Positions 31,125 to 44,018 are shown, counted from the stretch's first letter. The stretch: 64,000 nucleotides of DNA from Corynebacterium timonense (GCF_900105305.1 NZ_LT629765.1:806001-870000); one strand, 5' to 3'. Notes: generated from the sequence alone by a model not told the origin. A program made the numbers and translations.

Positions 31125-32155
31125 CGGCTCAGGTGAGCACCACGGAAGACCGCTTGCGCACCCATAGCGGCCTCGGCAGGCTCGTGCGCCGCCCCGAGTT
31201 GGCGAGCCTGCTCGGTTTCATCGTCATCTTCGCGCTGTTTTTCGCTGTCGCGCCAGCGTTTCGGTCCCTCGACGCGATGTCGACGATCCTCTATGCCAGC
31301 TCCACGCTCGGCATCGTGGCCCTGGCGGTGGGTGTCCTCATGGTCGGCGGGGAGTTCGACCTGTCCTCGGGCGTGGCGGTAACCACCGCGGCGCTGGCGG
31401 CGTCGATGCTCAACTACAACCTGCACCTCAACTCCTGGGTGGGTGCGGCGCTCGCGCTCGGGATCTCGCTGGCCATCGGCGCGCTCAACGGCGTGCTCGT
31501 GGCTCGCACCGGGATTCCCAGCTTCCTCATCACGCTCGCTGCCTTCCTTATGCTGCAGGGCCTCAACCTCGCGGTGACGAAGCTGGTGACCAACCAGGTG
31601 GCCACCCCCTCCATCGCTGACATGGAGGGCTTTCCGTCTGCCCGCGCGTTCTTCGCGGGCACCTTCACCGTGGGAGGGGTCACCGTCAACGTGACGGTGC
31701 TGTGGTGGATCGGCTTCGTCGCGCTCGCCTCCTTCGTGCTTTTTCGCACAAAGTTCGGCAACTGGATCACCGCGGTCGGCGGTAACGAGGAGGCAGCCCG
31801 AGCCGTGGGCGTGCCGGTGCGCCGGGTGAAGGTCCTCCTGTTCATGTTCGTCGGGTTCGCGGCGTGGTTCGTGGGCATGCACACGCTCTTCGCCTTCGAT
31901 TCCATCCAGGCCGGCCAGGGCGTGGGCAACGAATTCCTCTACATCATCGCGGCCGTCATCGGCGGTTGTTCTATGACGGGAGGGCGCGGCACCGCGGTGG
32001 GCACCATGATCGGCGCCCTCATCTTCGGCATGACCAACCAGGGGATCGTGTACGCAGGCTGGAACCCGGACTGGTTCATGTTCTTCCTCGGCGCGATGCT
32101 GCTCTTCGCGGTGTTCGCCAACACGTCCTTCGCCAACTACACGAAGAATAGGTAG
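31121..32155 (+). CDS. ABC transporter permease, RbsC-like
   Basis: 344 residues with about nine to ten membrane helices, BPD_transp_2 family of sugar permeases. The characteristic VGGEFDLSSGVAVTTAALAA segment near residue 70 and TGGRGTAVGTMIGALIFGM near 290 are present. GTG at 31121 overlaps the TGA of the true binding-protein frame. It forms an importer with the neighbouring binding protein and ATPase. Confidence 0.92.
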   Translation: MTAQVSTTEDRLRTHSGLGRLVRRPELASLLGFIVIFALFFAVAPAFRSLDAMSTILYASSTLGIVALAVGVLMVGGEFDLSSGVAVTTAALAASMLNYNLHLNSWVGAALALGISLAIGALNGVLVARTGIPSFLITLAAFLMLQGLNLAVTKLVTNQVATPSIADMEGFPSARAFFAGTFTVGGVTVNVTVLWWIGFVALASFVLFRTKFGNWITAVGGNEEAARAVGVPVRRVKVLLFMFVGFAAWFVGMHTLFAFDSIQAGQGVGNEFLYIIAAVIGGCSMTGGRGTAVGTMIGALIFGMTNQGIVYAGWNPDWFMFFLGAMLLFAVFANTSFANYTKNR

Positions 32156-32158
32156 CCC

Positions 32159-32920
32159 ATGCCGATCATCGAACTTCGCGACATCACCAAGTCCTACGGC
32201 GCCTTCGACGCGCTGCGCGGCGTCAACCTCGCGGTGCGCGCAGGCGAGGTCACCTGCGTCCTCGGCGACAACGGGGCGGGCAAATCCACCCTGATCTCCA
32301 TCCTCGCGGGCCTGCATGCGCCGACCGGCGGAGACATGCGTGTCGACGGCCAACGCGCCGCCTTCTCCTCGCCGCGCGACGCCCTCGACGCCGGCATCGC
32401 CACCGTGTATCAGACGCTCGCCATCGTCGACGAGCTCAGCGTCTGGCGCAACTTCTTCCTCGGGCAGGAGATCACGGGCGTCCTCGGGGCGCTGAAGGAC
32501 GCGGAGATGCGGCGGATCTGCGAAGAGTACCTCCGCCGCCTGGGCGTCGATATCCCCGATGTGAACGTCGACGCCGGGAACCTCTCCGGCGGCCAGCGCC
32601 AGGTGCTCGCCATCGCCCGCGCCGTCTACTTCGGCGCCCGCGTCCTCGTGCTCGACGAGCCAACCGCCGCGCTCGGGGTGAAGCAGTCGAGCGTCGTGCT
32701 CAAGATGATCGCCTCGGCGCGCGACGAGGGGATCGCCATCGTCTTAGTCACCCACAACCCGCACCACGCGTACCTCGTCGGCGACCACTTCACCATCCTC
32801 ACGCTGGGCCGCCAGGAGCTGGACGCCCCGCGTTCCGAGGTCAGCCTCGACGAGCTGACGCGCCAGATGGCGGGGGGCGGAGAGCTCGAAGCGCTGAGCC
32901 ACGAGCTGCGACCGAACTGA
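32159..32920 (+). CDS. ABC transporter ATPase, RbsA-like single domain
   Basis: 253 residues, one nucleotide-binding domain: Walker A GDNGAGKSTLI near residue 38, signature NLSGGQRQVLAIARA near 140, Walker B VLVLDEPTAALG near 162 and the H-loop in LVTHNPHHA. RbsA proper has two such domains; a one-domain ATPase is the FrcA-like variant. Starts 3 bases after the permease. No sugar kinase, mutarotase or LacI regulator gene is nearby, so the substrate is open. Confidence 0.93.
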   Translation: MPIIELRDITKSYGAFDALRGVNLAVRAGEVTCVLGDNGAGKSTLISILAGLHAPTGGDMRVDGQRAAFSSPRDALDAGIATVYQTLAIVDELSVWRNFFLGQEITGVLGALKDAEMRRICEEYLRRLGVDIPDVNVDAGNLSGGQRQVLAIARAVYFGARVLVLDEPTAALGVKQSSVVLKMIASARDEGIAIVLVTHNPHHAYLVGDHFTILTLGRQELDAPRSEVSLDELTRQMAGGGELEALSHELRPN

Positions 32921-33328
32921 CGCGGTTCGCGTGCCCGTCGTCCGTAGTGCGCACGTTTCGTGGGCGGGGCTGGCTAGGCCCGGACCCGAGGTCCTGGCTA
33001 CCTCGACCGGCGCAGGCTCCGCCCCGCGGGCTCTCTCCGCGACGACATCGAGCCCCAGGGGCGTACGTCCCGCTCGGCGCGTGAAGGTCGCTGTGAAGGG
33101 TGCTGTGTGCGGTATCGGCGGCACCGACCTGCGCGAGGTCACGAAGGGTCCGGTCTTCATTCCGCCCGGGCCACGAGATGCTCGGCGTTGATGATCGCAC
33201 GGTGAGCGGCCATGTCGCCGTCGAGCCGTATCTGACCCACGACCACGTGGACACAGCGGAGAAACGACCGCTTCTACCGCCTGTCGCACGGCATAACGTC
33301 ATCCCCCTCCGGCGCGTGGCTGTCGCCA
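32921..33328. other. 408-base interval without an intact gene
   Basis: Lies between the ABC ATPase gene and the convergent YbjN-like gene. It holds the dehydrogenase remnant at about 33075-33260. I see no terminator with a T run and no RNA gene in the rest. Confidence 0.6.
33075..33260 (+). pseudogene. remnant of a zinc-dependent alcohol/butanediol dehydrogenase
   Basis: One frame gives RVKVAVKGAVCGIGGTDLRE then VTKGPVFIPPG, and after a one-base shift GHEMLGVDDRTVSGHVAVEP. These match the N-terminal GroES-like region of butanediol dehydrogenases (family pattern CGICGTDLHE, GPIFIP, GHE, DRVAVEP). One Cys of the CGICGTD motif has become Gly, and no catalytic domain follows. No start, SD or downstream continuation is present. 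Confidence 0.6.
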
Positions 33329-33784
33329 CTAGGAGCCGTCGCCGGCGCGCTGTTCGGCGATGGACTCGGACAGGGCCGTCATCGCGTCCTGCCCGCGCAC
33401 CACTCCGTCCACGGCGCGTTTGAGGGCGGCGGCGAGCTGGACGTCGGTAAGCCCCGCCCCGACGGGTAGCTCGGCCTCGGTGCGTACGGTGATGGTCTCG
33501 CCGCGGTTGACCACGACGGCGCGCGCGCCGAGGAGCGTGGAGTTGGCCTGGTTGGCGCTGAGGTACAGCGTCGCGTCGGGGGTGTCGGCGGGGATATCGG
33601 TGCGGGTGTCCGCGCGGACGATGAGGACGGAATCGAGCAGGACGAAAAGCACGTCGAGCCCGTTGAGGGTGCACCGGGCGACGCGGCCCGAGGGGTCGTC
33701 GGAAAGCTCGACCCCGTGGCTCGCCATCGCGGCGATGGCGCGGTCGACGGTGACCTGTGTAGCGGTAGCGGTGTTAGTGCTCAT
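33329..33784 (-). CDS. YbjN-like protein (copy 1)
   Basis: 151 residues, looks like a small YbjN/type III secretion chaperone-like fold domain (VARCTLNGLDVLFVLLDSVLIVRA; TLYLSANQANSTLLGARAVV). No catalytic motif. Overlaps the preceding minus-strand YbjN-like gene by 11 bases, so both are coupled. Function unknown; in E. coli YbjN overexpression affects motility and stress traits, which may not apply here. Confidence 0.78.
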   Translation of the reverse strand: MSTNTATATQVTVDRAIAAMASHGVELSDDPSGRVARCTLNGLDVLFVLLDSVLIVRADTRTDIPADTPDATLYLSANQANSTLLGARAVVVNRGETITVRTEAELPVGAGLTDVQLAAALKRAVDGVVRGQDAMTALSESIAEQRAGDGS

Positions 33785-34244
33785 CGTGGGTCTCCTCCCA
33801 GGTGACCAGGGTCGGGAACGTGACGGCCAGGTAGTCGAAGGCCTGCAGGGTCGCCTCGATGGAGCTCACCACGAAGGCGCCGAGCTGGTTGAACGACGCC
33901 CCCTGGGAGACATCCATCGTTCGGATCGCGCTGGCGGCGAGGTGTCGCGGGCCGTTTTCGAAGAAGCGCAGCGTCGGGGCGAAGTGCGTCTGGTTGTGCT
34001 CGTTGCAGGCGAACAACACCTGGGAGGCCATCTCGACTGGGAACTCGCCGCGCCAGACGGCCTCGAAGACGAGAGTATCGCCGTCGAGGGCGACGACGAT
34101 CGCGGCGTTAATAAAGCCAGAGCGCAGGTACTCGTCGTCGAGGCGGTATTCGAGGTTCTCTTCGTCGAAGATGGCGGCGACCGCGCCGAGGCCCACGGCG
34201 GCGGGCGCGTTGGGGTCGTCGGGGTGGGGGCTGTCCTGAGTCAC
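33774..34244 (-). CDS. YbjN-like protein (copy 2)
   Basis: 156 residues from GTG 34244 ([14 protein letters not shown]...). The domain is recognisable from [57 protein letters not shown] and a C-terminal part ending [16 protein letters not shown]. Pairs of such genes next to pyrR occur in corynebacteria. The SD is weak, so the start is uncertain. Divergent from pyrR, with about 140 bases shared upstream. Confidence 0.78.
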   Translation of the reverse strand: MTQDSPHPDDPNAPAAVGLGAVAAIFDEENLEYRLDDEYLRSGFINAAIVVALDGDTLVFEAVWRGEFPVEMASQVLFACNEHNQTHFAPTLRFFENGPRHLAASAIRTMDVSQGASFNQLGAFVVSSIEATLQAFDYLAVTFPTLVTWEETHDEH

Positions 34245-34288
34245 GCGCCCGACTCTACAGGCTCGACAGGGCGTGCCCCGTCCCGAGG

Positions 34289-34297
34289 TGCTAGTGT
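34289..34297 (+). promoter_or_regulatory. extended -10 promoter of the pyr operon
   Basis: TGCTAGTGT fits TGnTAnnnT. The start would be near 34303, giving a leader of about 84 bases that contains the PyrR-type hairpin. No good -35 is present. Confidence 0.5.
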
Positions 34298-34347
34298 CGT
34301 GGGAGGTCCCCAACGGTTCGCCCGCGGGGAAGCAGACAATTCGACAT

Positions 34348-34382
34348 CCTTTAAATTCCGCACAGAGAGGCGGGGAAGGAGG
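34348..34382 (+). promoter_or_regulatory. PyrR-binding hairpin that pairs the pyrR Shine-Dalgarno
   Basis: CCTT (34348-34351) and TTCCGC (34356-34361) pair with AAGG (34376-34379) and GCGGGG (34370-34375). The loop region ACAGAGAG with the following GC matches the CAGAGAGGC core of PyrR-binding loops. The 3' arm contains the AAGGAGG ribosome site of pyrR. UMP-bound PyrR would stabilise the hairpin and block translation, as described for mycobacterial pyr leaders. Confidence 0.7.
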
Positions 34383-34386
34383 TCCG

Positions 34387-34950
34387 ATGAGTACAACGAG
34401 CCGCTCGACGGTCGACCTGTTGAAGGCCGACGACGTCGCGCGCACCATTGCACGCATCGCGCACCAAATCATAGAAAAAACGGCGCTGGACTCCGAGGAC
34501 GCGCCACGAGTGATCCTCCTCGGCATTCCCTCCGGAGGGGTCCCCCTAGCGCAGCGTATCGCCGTCGCCATCAGCGAGTTTTCCGGCCGCGATGTGCCCG
34601 TGGGCAGCCTCGACGTCACCCTGTACCGCGATGACCTGCGCGACAAGCCGCACCGCGCGCTTTTGCCCACCCGCATCCCCGAGGACATCGACGGCTCCGT
34701 TGTCATCCTCGTCGACGACGTCCTCTTTTCCGGCCGCACCATCCGCGCGGCGCTCGATTCGCTGCGCGACGTCGGCCGCCCCCGGGCCATCCAGCTCGCC
34801 GTGCTCGTCGACCGCGGCCACCGCGAGCTGCCGATCCGCGCCGACTATGTGGGGAAGAACATTCCGACGTCGACAAGCGAGGACGTGCGCGTCACGCTCG
34901 CCCCGCTGGATTCTGCGGACGCCGTCACGCTGACCCGGGAGGCCCAGTAA
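34387..34950 (+). CDS. pyrR: pyrimidine operon regulator PyrR / uracil phosphoribosyltransferase
   Basis: 187 residues. RNA-binding attenuation protein of PRTase fold: PRPP loop [20 protein letters not shown] near residue 100, and [15 protein letters not shown] and [11 protein letters not shown] as in the family. ATG at 34387 has AAGGAGG 4 bases upstream. First gene of the pyrR-pyrB-pyrC-carA-carB-pyrF operon, followed directly by pyrB. Confidence 0.95.
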   Translation: MSTTSRSTVDLLKADDVARTIARIAHQIIEKTALDSEDAPRVILLGIPSGGVPLAQRIAVAISEFSGRDVPVGSLDVTLYRDDLRDKPHRALLPTRIPEDIDGSVVILVDDVLFSGRTIRAALDSLRDVGRPRAIQLAVLVDRGHRELPIRADYVGKNIPTSTSEDVRVTLAPLDSADAVTLTREAQ

Positions 34951-35871
34951 ATGAAGCACCTCATCGACATCAAGGACCTCTCCCGCGAGGAGATCGTCGG
35001 CATCATGGACGAGGCCGACCGCTTCCGCGAGGCGCTCGAGGGCCGCGAGATCAAGAAACTCCCGACGCTGCGCGGGCGCACGATTTTCACCCTCTTTTAC
35101 GAAAACTCCACCCGCACCCGGGCGTCCTTCGAGACGGCGGGCAAGTGGATGAGCGCCGACGTGATCAACATCTCCGCCTCCTCGTCCTCGGTGACAAAGG
35201 GCGAATCGCTCAAAGACACCGCCGCGACCCTCGCCGCGATCGGCGCCGACGCCGTGATTATGCGCCACCCGGCCTCGGGGGCGCCGCAGCTGCTGCGGTC
35301 GTGGCTGCCCGAGACTTCCATTATCAACGCGGGCGACGGCCAGCACCAGCACCCCACGCAGGCGCTTCTCGACGCCGTGACGATGCGCCAGAAAATCGGC
35401 GACGTCGCCGGGCGAAAGGTCCTCGTCGTCGGCGACGTCCTGCACTCCCGCGTCGCGCGCTCGAACGTGGACCTGCTCCACGCGCTCGGCGCCGAGGTCG
35501 TGCTCGTCGCCCCGCCGACGCTCCTGCCGCAGGGCGTGGAGCACTGGCCCGCGCGCTGCAGTGCCGACTTCGACGCCGAGCTGCCCGACGCCGACGTGGT
35601 CATGATGCTGCGCGTGCAGGCCGAGCGCATGAACGGCGGTTTCTTCCCCTCGCACCGCGAGTACGCCACGCTCTTTGGGCTGAGCCGCGAGCGCGCCGCG
35701 CGGATGAAAGACAGCGCCGTGATCATGCACCCTGGCCCCATGCTGCGCGGCATGGAGATCAACTTCGACGTGGCCGACCACGACAACACCGCCGTGCTGC
35801 AGCAGGTGACCAACGGCGTGTATACGCGCATGGCCGTCCTGTTTACCCTGCTGGCGGGAGAGGAGAACTAA
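34951..35871 (+). CDS. pyrB: aspartate carbamoyltransferase catalytic subunit
   Basis: 306 residues. Carbamoyl-phosphate site [13 protein letters not shown] near residue 50, [21 protein letters not shown] in the centre and MLRVQAERM. There is no pyrI regulatory subunit gene. Begins directly after the pyrR stop and ends directly before pyrC, so the operon is tightly packed. Confidence 0.97.
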   Translation: MKHLIDIKDLSREEIVGIMDEADRFREALEGREIKKLPTLRGRTIFTLFYENSTRTRASFETAGKWMSADVINISASSSSVTKGESLKDTAATLAAIGADAVIMRHPASGAPQLLRSWLPETSIINAGDGQHQHPTQALLDAVTMRQKIGDVAGRKVLVVGDVLHSRVARSNVDLLHALGAEVVLVAPPTLLPQGVEHWPARCSADFDAELPDADVVMMLRVQAERMNGGFFPSHREYATLFGLSRERAARMKDSAVIMHPGPMLRGMEINFDVADHDNTAVLQQVTNGVYTRMAVLFTLLAGEEN

Positions 35872-37146
35872 ATGGCACGCACCCTCATCACCAACGTGCG
35901 CCCCTACGGCGAGGAGGCCGTGGACATCCTCGTCGCCGATGGGGTCATCGCGCAGATCGGCAGCGATCTCGATCACGACGGCGCCGAGGTCATCGACGGG
36001 CGCGGAATGGTTGCCCTGCCTGGCCTCGTGGACATGCACGTGCACCTGCGCGAGCCCGGCCGGGAGGACACGGAGACCATCGCCACCGGCTCGGACGCTG
36101 CGGCCCGCGGCGGCTTTACGGCCGTGTTCACCATGGCGAACACAAGCCCCGTCATCGACCAGCCCTTCCTCGCCGAGGCCGTGTGGGAGAAGGGCCGCGC
36201 CTACGGCGCCTGTGACGTCTACCCCGTCGGCTCGATTACGCAGGGGCTCGGCGGCGAGCAGCTCACCGAGATCGGCCTCATGAGCCGCTCGCACGTGCGC
36301 ATGTTCTCCGACGACGGCCGCTGCGTCAACGACCCGCAGATCATGCGCCGCGCCATCGAGTACGCGAAGGCCTACGACGTCCTGCTTGCCCAGCACGCCG
36401 AGGACCACCGCATGACCGAGGGCGCGTGCGCCCACGAGGGCGAGACCGCGGCGCGGCTCGGCCTGCGCGGCTGGCCGCGCGTGGCGGAAGAGTCGATCGT
36501 CGCCCGCGACGTCATCATGACCCGCGACTACGGCGGGCGCCTGCATATTTGCCACGCCTCGACCGCCGGCACCGTTGGGCTGCTGCGCTGGGCGAAGGAG
36601 CAGGGCATCACCGTCACCGCCGAGGTCACCCCGCACCACCTGCTGCTCACCGACGAGAAGCTCGAGACCTACGACGGCACATACCGCGTCAACCCGCCGC
36701 TCCGTGAGAAGACGGACACCGAGGCGCTGCGCGAGGCGCTTCTCGACGGCACGATCGACGTCGTGGCCACCGACCACGCCCCGCACGGTTCCGAAGACAA
36801 GTGCGTCGAGTTCGAAAACGCCAAGCCGGGCATGCTGGGGCTGGAGACCTCGCTGGCGGTTGTGGCCCAGGTCTTCGTGGAAAGCGGCCTGGCCGACTGG
36901 CGCTTCGTGGCCAAAGTCATGAGCGAACGCCCTGCCGAGATCCTCCGCCTGCCCGACCAGGGCCGCCCCCTGGCCGTCGGCGAGCCCGCTAACCTGGCGC
37001 TGGTCAACCCCGACGGCCCCTGGACGGCCGCCGGCGCCGACATGGCGTCGAAGGCCTCCAACACGCCGTACGAAGGAATGGACTTCAACGCGCGGGTCGA
37101 GCTGACCATGCTGCGCGGCACCATCACGCACCGGATTGAGAATTAA
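35872..37146 (+). CDS. pyrC: dihydroorotase
   Basis: 424 residues, type I (long) dihydroorotase. Metal ligands [13 protein letters not shown] near residue 50, HICHASTAG near 225 and the later [12 protein letters not shown] carrying the catalytic Asp. A Lys to be carbamylated is not placed with certainty; the residue in the usual position was not resolved by eye. Follows pyrB without a gap. Confidence 0.96.
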   Translation: MARTLITNVRPYGEEAVDILVADGVIAQIGSDLDHDGAEVIDGRGMVALPGLVDMHVHLREPGREDTETIATGSDAAARGGFTAVFTMANTSPVIDQPFLAEAVWEKGRAYGACDVYPVGSITQGLGGEQLTEIGLMSRSHVRMFSDDGRCVNDPQIMRRAIEYAKAYDVLLAQHAEDHRMTEGACAHEGETAARLGLRGWPRVAEESIVARDVIMTRDYGGRLHICHASTAGTVGLLRWAKEQGITVTAEVTPHHLLLTDEKLETYDGTYRVNPPLREKTDTEALREALLDGTIDVVATDHAPHGSEDKCVEFENAKPGMLGLETSLAVVAQVFVESGLADWRFVAKVMSERPAEILRLPDQGRPLAVGEPANLALVNPDGPWTAAGADMASKASNTPYEGMDFNARVELTMLRGTITHRIEN

Positions 37147-37159
37147 GGACACCCCAGTT

Positions 37160-38308
37160 ATGAGCACTCAGAAAACACCCGCCCTCCTTGTTCTCGGAGA
37201 CGGGAAGGTCTTCCCGGGCTACGCGTTCGGCTCCGCCGCAGCTGAGGTCTACGGCGAGGCCGTGTTCACCACCGCGATGACCGGCTACCAGGAAACCATG
37301 ACAGACCCCTCCTACCACCGCCAGATCGTGGTAATGACGGCCCCGCAGATCGGCAACACCGGCTGGAACGACGAGGACAACGAGTCCCACGACTCCAATA
37401 TTTGGGTCGCCGGACTCGTCATCCGCGACCTGGCCAAGCGCGTTTCCAACTGGCGCGCCCAGCGCTCCCTGGAGGACGAAATGAAGACCCAGGGCGTCAC
37501 GGGCATCTACGGCGTGGACACCCGCAGCGTGGTGCGCCACCTGCGCACCTACGGCTCCATCGCCGCGGGGATCTTCACGGGGGAGGCGGCGCGCGAGGAC
37601 GTCGATACGCTCGTAGCAAAGGTCAACGAGCAGCCTTCGATGGCCGGGGCCGACCTCGCGGGCGAGGTGACCACCTCCGAGCCTTACGTGATCGCGGCGC
37701 AGGGGGAGAAGAAGTATACCGTCGTGGCCTACGACATGGGCATCAAGACCGCCACCCCGGGCCATTTCGCGCAGCGCGGCATCGAGACGATCGTCGTCCC
37801 CGCCGACACCCCTTTCGAGCAGATCGCGAGCTACAACCCGGACGGAGTGTTCATCTCCAACGGCCCGGGCGACCCCGCCACCGCGGACGCGATGGTGGCC
37901 GTGACCCGCGACGTTATCGCGAACAAGGTGCCGCTGTTCGGCATCTGCTTCGGCAACCAGATCCTCGGCCGCGCGCTCGGCATGGAGACCTACAAGCTGA
38001 AGTTCGGCCACCGCGGCGTCAACGTGCCGGTGAAAAACCACCTCACCGGAAAGATCGACATCACCAGCCAGAACCACGGCTTCGCCCTGAAGGGCACGGC
38101 GGGCGAAAGCTTCGACACCGACTTCGGCCCCGCCGTGGTCACGCACACCTGCCTCAACGACGGCGTCGTCGAGGGCGTCGCGCTGGAAAGCGGGATGGCG
38201 TACTCCGTGCAGTACCACCCCGAGTCCGCCGCCGGCCCGCACGACGCGAACCCGCTGTTCGACCAGTTCATCGACCTGATGGACAACCACAGCCCGAACA
38301 AGAACTAA
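37160..38308 (+). CDS. carA: carbamoyl-phosphate synthase, glutaminase subunit
   Basis: 382 residues. N-terminal CarA domain (LVLGDGKVFPGYAFG, TAMTGYQETMTDPSY) and class I glutamine amidotransferase with the nucleophile in FGICFGNQILG near residue 260 and QYHPESAAGPHD supplying His and Glu. ATG at 37160 has AAGGA 12 bases upstream. It supplies carbamoyl phosphate for both pyrimidines and arginine. Confidence 0.96.
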   Translation: MSTQKTPALLVLGDGKVFPGYAFGSAAAEVYGEAVFTTAMTGYQETMTDPSYHRQIVVMTAPQIGNTGWNDEDNESHDSNIWVAGLVIRDLAKRVSNWRAQRSLEDEMKTQGVTGIYGVDTRSVVRHLRTYGSIAAGIFTGEAAREDVDTLVAKVNEQPSMAGADLAGEVTTSEPYVIAAQGEKKYTVVAYDMGIKTATPGHFAQRGIETIVVPADTPFEQIASYNPDGVFISNGPGDPATADAMVAVTRDVIANKVPLFGICFGNQILGRALGMETYKLKFGHRGVNVPVKNHLTGKIDITSQNHGFALKGTAGESFDTDFGPAVVTHTCLNDGVVEGVALESGMAYSVQYHPESAAGPHDANPLFDQFIDLMDNHSPNKN

Positions 38309-38344
38309 CCAGGGACGGAACCCAGGGAAGGAACGCAAAAGACT

Positions 38345-41682
<3,338 letters not shown>

Positions 41683-41683
<1 letters not shown>

Positions 41684-42486
41684 TGGGCTTCGGCGAGCGC
41701 CTCGTCGAGGCGGGACAGCGTCACGGCAGGCTGTGCGTGGGTATCGACCCGCACGCTGCACTGCTGCAGCAGTGGGGTTTGGGCGACGACGTCGCCGGGC
41801 TGCGCACGTTCACGCGCACGTGCGTCGAGGCGTTTGCCGGCCACGTCGCGCTGGTCAAACCGCAGGTGGCCTTCTTCGAGCGCTTCGGTTCCGCGGGTTT
41901 CGTGGTCCTGGAGGAGGCGCTGGCGGCGCTGCGCGAGGCGGGCACGCTCGTCGTGGCCGACGCCAAGCGCGGTGACATCGGCTCCACCATGGCCGGTTAC
42001 GCCCAGGCGTGGCTCGGCGTGGGCTCGCCCCTTGAGGCCGACGCGGTGACTCTCACGCCCTTCTTGGGGGTGGGCTCGCTCACCCCGGCGATCGAGCTGG
42101 CCCGCGAGAACGGCAAGGGCGTGTTTGTCATGGCCGCGAACTCCAACCCGGAGGCGGTGGCCTTCCAATCCCAGCAGATCGACGACGTGAGCATCGCCCA
42201 GCAGATGGTGAACGCGTGCGCCCAGTACAACCGCGGCCCCGGGGTCGGGGACGTGGGGGTCGTGGTGGGCGCGACCGTCGCGCAGCCGCCCGTCCTAGAT
42301 ACGCTCAACGCCCCGGTGCTTATGCCGGGGGTGGGGGCGCAGGGGGCGAGCTTCGCCGACGCCGACCGCGTGGCGGGAACTCACCGCCACGCGGTGTTCC
42401 CCAACGTGTCGCGTGGCGTGCTTTCCGCGGGGCCCCACGTCCGTGACCTGCGACAACGCGCCGCCGAAATGGCGCAGCCAGCGTAA
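41683..42486 (+). CDS. pyrF: orotidine 5'-phosphate decarboxylase
   Basis: 267 residues, the long actinobacterial/mycobacterial type. The catalytic Lys-Asp network is in VVADAKRGDIGSTMAGYAQ near residue 90; LCVGIDPHAALL at the start and LMPGVGAQGASFADADRV near the phosphate site. Last gene of the pyr operon, coupled to carB by TAATG. Confidence 0.96.
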
Positions 42487-42562
42487 ACGGGGGCTTATTC
42501 GTCCGCGCCGAAAAACCCTGGTAGTTTAGGTGCGTCCATGCGATGACGTGGCAAAACACCGT

Positions 42563-42578
42563 CCGCCAGTACCGGCGG
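42563..42578. promoter_or_regulatory. near-palindrome upstream of mihF
   Basis: CCGCCAGTACCGGCGG, self-complementary except for one base pair (A6/C11), 15 bases before the mihF -10. Could be an operator or the 3' hairpin of the pyr operon mRNA; no T run follows. Confidence 0.3.
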
Positions 42579-42590
42579 GCGGCGACCCAG

Positions 42591-42599
42591 TGATACACT
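42591..42599 (+). promoter_or_regulatory. extended -10 promoter of mihF
   Basis: TGATACACT fits TGnTAnnnT. The start would be near 42605 and the leader about 93 bases, consistent with strong separate expression of this nucleoid protein gene. Confidence 0.5.
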
Positions 42600-42698
42600 T
42601 AGCCGGTACCAGTGAGTTGCACTGATGGGATTCGGGCAGCTGGCTGATCCGGTTGGGAAACTGGCCCAAGAACTTTACTACGAGACAATGGAGGAAAC

Positions 42699-43019
42699 GT
42701 GGCCCTTCCACAGTTGACCGATGAGCAGCGTAAGGAAGCCCTCGCCAAGGCAGCAGAGGCACGCAAGCAGCGCGCGGAACTGAAGGCTTCGCTCAAGCGC
42801 GGGGATACCACTCTCAAGGACGTCTTGGACAAGGCGGAGTCTGACGAGATCATCGGCAAGACCAAGGTCTCCGCGCTCCTCGAGGCCATGCCGAAGGTGG
42901 GCAAGGTGAAGGCCCGCGAGATCATGGAGGAACTCGAGATCGCCCAGACCCGCCGTCTGCGTGGTCTCGGCGAGCGCCAGCGCCGCGCTCTCCTGGAGCG
43001 TTTCGGCTTCGAGGCGTAA
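42699..43019 (+). CDS. mihF: actinobacterial integration host factor (mIHF)
   Basis: 106 residues, highly basic, with the [20 protein letters not shown] start, the [20 protein letters not shown] helix-two-turn-helix-like region and [18 protein letters not shown] at the end. DNA-binding nucleoid protein essential in mycobacteria. GTG with GGAGG upstream. Placed between pyrF and gmk, as in C. glutamicum and mycobacteria. Confidence 0.95.
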   Translation: MALPQLTDEQRKEALAKAAEARKQRAELKASLKRGDTTLKDVLDKAESDEIIGKTKVSALLEAMPKVGKVKAREIMEELEIAQTRRLRGLGERQRRALLERFGFEA

Positions 43020-43023
43020 GCCC

Positions 43024-43611
43024 GTGCGGGACGCGACGCAGCGAGGACGGCTGGTCGTCATGGCCGGCCCCTCAGCTGTGGGCAAGTCAACGGTGGTTCA
43101 CCGCCTGCGCACCGACGTCCCCGACCTGTACTTCTCCGTGTCAATGACGACGCGTCAGCCCCGCCCCGGCGAGGTCGACGGCAAAGACTACTTCTTTGTC
43201 ACCCCCGAGTATTTCCAGAACCGCATCGACGCCGGCGAGATGCTTGAGTGGGCGGATATTCACGGGGGGCTGCAGCGCTCGGGCACTCCTGCTGGCCCGG
43301 TCAAGGAGGCGATGGCCGCTGGCCGTCCCGTGCTCGTCGAGGTGGACCTCGCGGGGGCCCGTACCATCAAACGGCTGATGCCGGACGCTGCCACCGTCTT
43401 CCTCGCCCCGCCCTCGTGGGAGGTGCTCGTGGATCGGTTAACAGGCCGCGGCACCGAGCCGGAGGACGTGATTCAGCGCAGGCTGGAGACCGCACGCCGC
43501 GAACTTGAGGCGCAGAGCGAGTTCGATGACGTTGTCATCAACGACGACGTTGAGTCGGCAGCTGCCGCCATCGCGGATATACTATTGAGCACACAATCCG
43601 AGACTGAGTAG
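43024..43611 (+). CDS. gmk: guanylate kinase
   Basis: 195 residues. ATP loop [16 protein letters not shown] near residue 13, GMP-binding [19 protein letters not shown], and the lid [21 protein letters not shown] at 43024, 4 bases after mihF; the SD is weak, with GAGG overlapping the end of mihF. Confidence 0.95.
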   Translation: MRDATQRGRLVVMAGPSAVGKSTVVHRLRTDVPDLYFSVSMTTRQPRPGEVDGKDYFFVTPEYFQNRIDAGEMLEWADIHGGLQRSGTPAGPVKEAMAAGRPVLVEVDLAGARTIKRLMPDAATVFLAPPSWEVLVDRLTGRGTEPEDVIQRRLETARRELEAQSEFDDVVINDDVESAAAAIADILLSTQSETE

Positions 43612-43633
43612 TTGCAAGTACAAGTAGGTGTAA

Positions 43634-43912
43634 GTGAGCAACGTTAGTGACGACCAGATGGTCTACGATGCCCCCGAGGGCATCACGGCCCCGCCGATCG
43701 ACGAGCTTTTGACCAAGGTGTCGTCCAAGTACGCTTTGGTGATCTTCGCCGCGAAGCGGGCCCGCCAGATCAACAGCTTCTACCAGGAGCAGGACGAGGG
43801 CGTCTTCGAGTTCATCGGCCCCTTGGTCACCCCGGAAGCGGGGGAGAAGCCGCTGTCCATCGCGCTGCGCGAGATCCAGGCGGACCTCCTCGAGCACGAG
43901 GAAGGGCACTAA
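43634..43912 (+). CDS. rpoZ: RNA polymerase omega subunit
   Basis: 92 residues. The omega core is seen in [20 protein letters not shown] and [12 protein letters not shown], with the [15 protein letters not shown] end. GTG at 43634. Next to gmk, as in most bacteria. A terminator follows. Confidence 0.95.
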   Translation: MSNVSDDQMVYDAPEGITAPPIDELLTKVSSKYALVIFAAKRARQINSFYQEQDEGVFEFIGPLVTPEAGEKPLSIALREIQADLLEHEEGH

Positions 43913-43933
43913 TCCGCGTGCCGACGTAAAACG

Positions 43934-43967
43934 AGGCGCGCCGACTCTCGCCGAGCGGCGCGCCTTT
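43934..43967 (+). terminator. terminator after rpoZ
   Basis: AGGCGCGCCG and CGGCGCGCCT form a 10-bp stem with a 12-base loop, followed by TT. The upstream AAAACG makes it usable in the other direction too. T tract short. Confidence 0.65.
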
Positions 43968-44018
43968 GTCGTGTCCTGTGTCGTGTCCTGGGTGCGAAGC
44001 GGTGAGCGGCGGCGGCGC

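Noticed and set aside
32921..33070. small plus-strand ORF MPVVRSAHVSWAGLARPG...
   Set aside because: No SD, no continuous family similarity before the dehydrogenase-like part; treated as decayed sequence rather than a gene.
34546..37167. 873-residue minus-strand open frame over pyrR-pyrB-pyrC
   Set aside because: Antisense shadow of GC-rich coding sequence, with no family resemblance.
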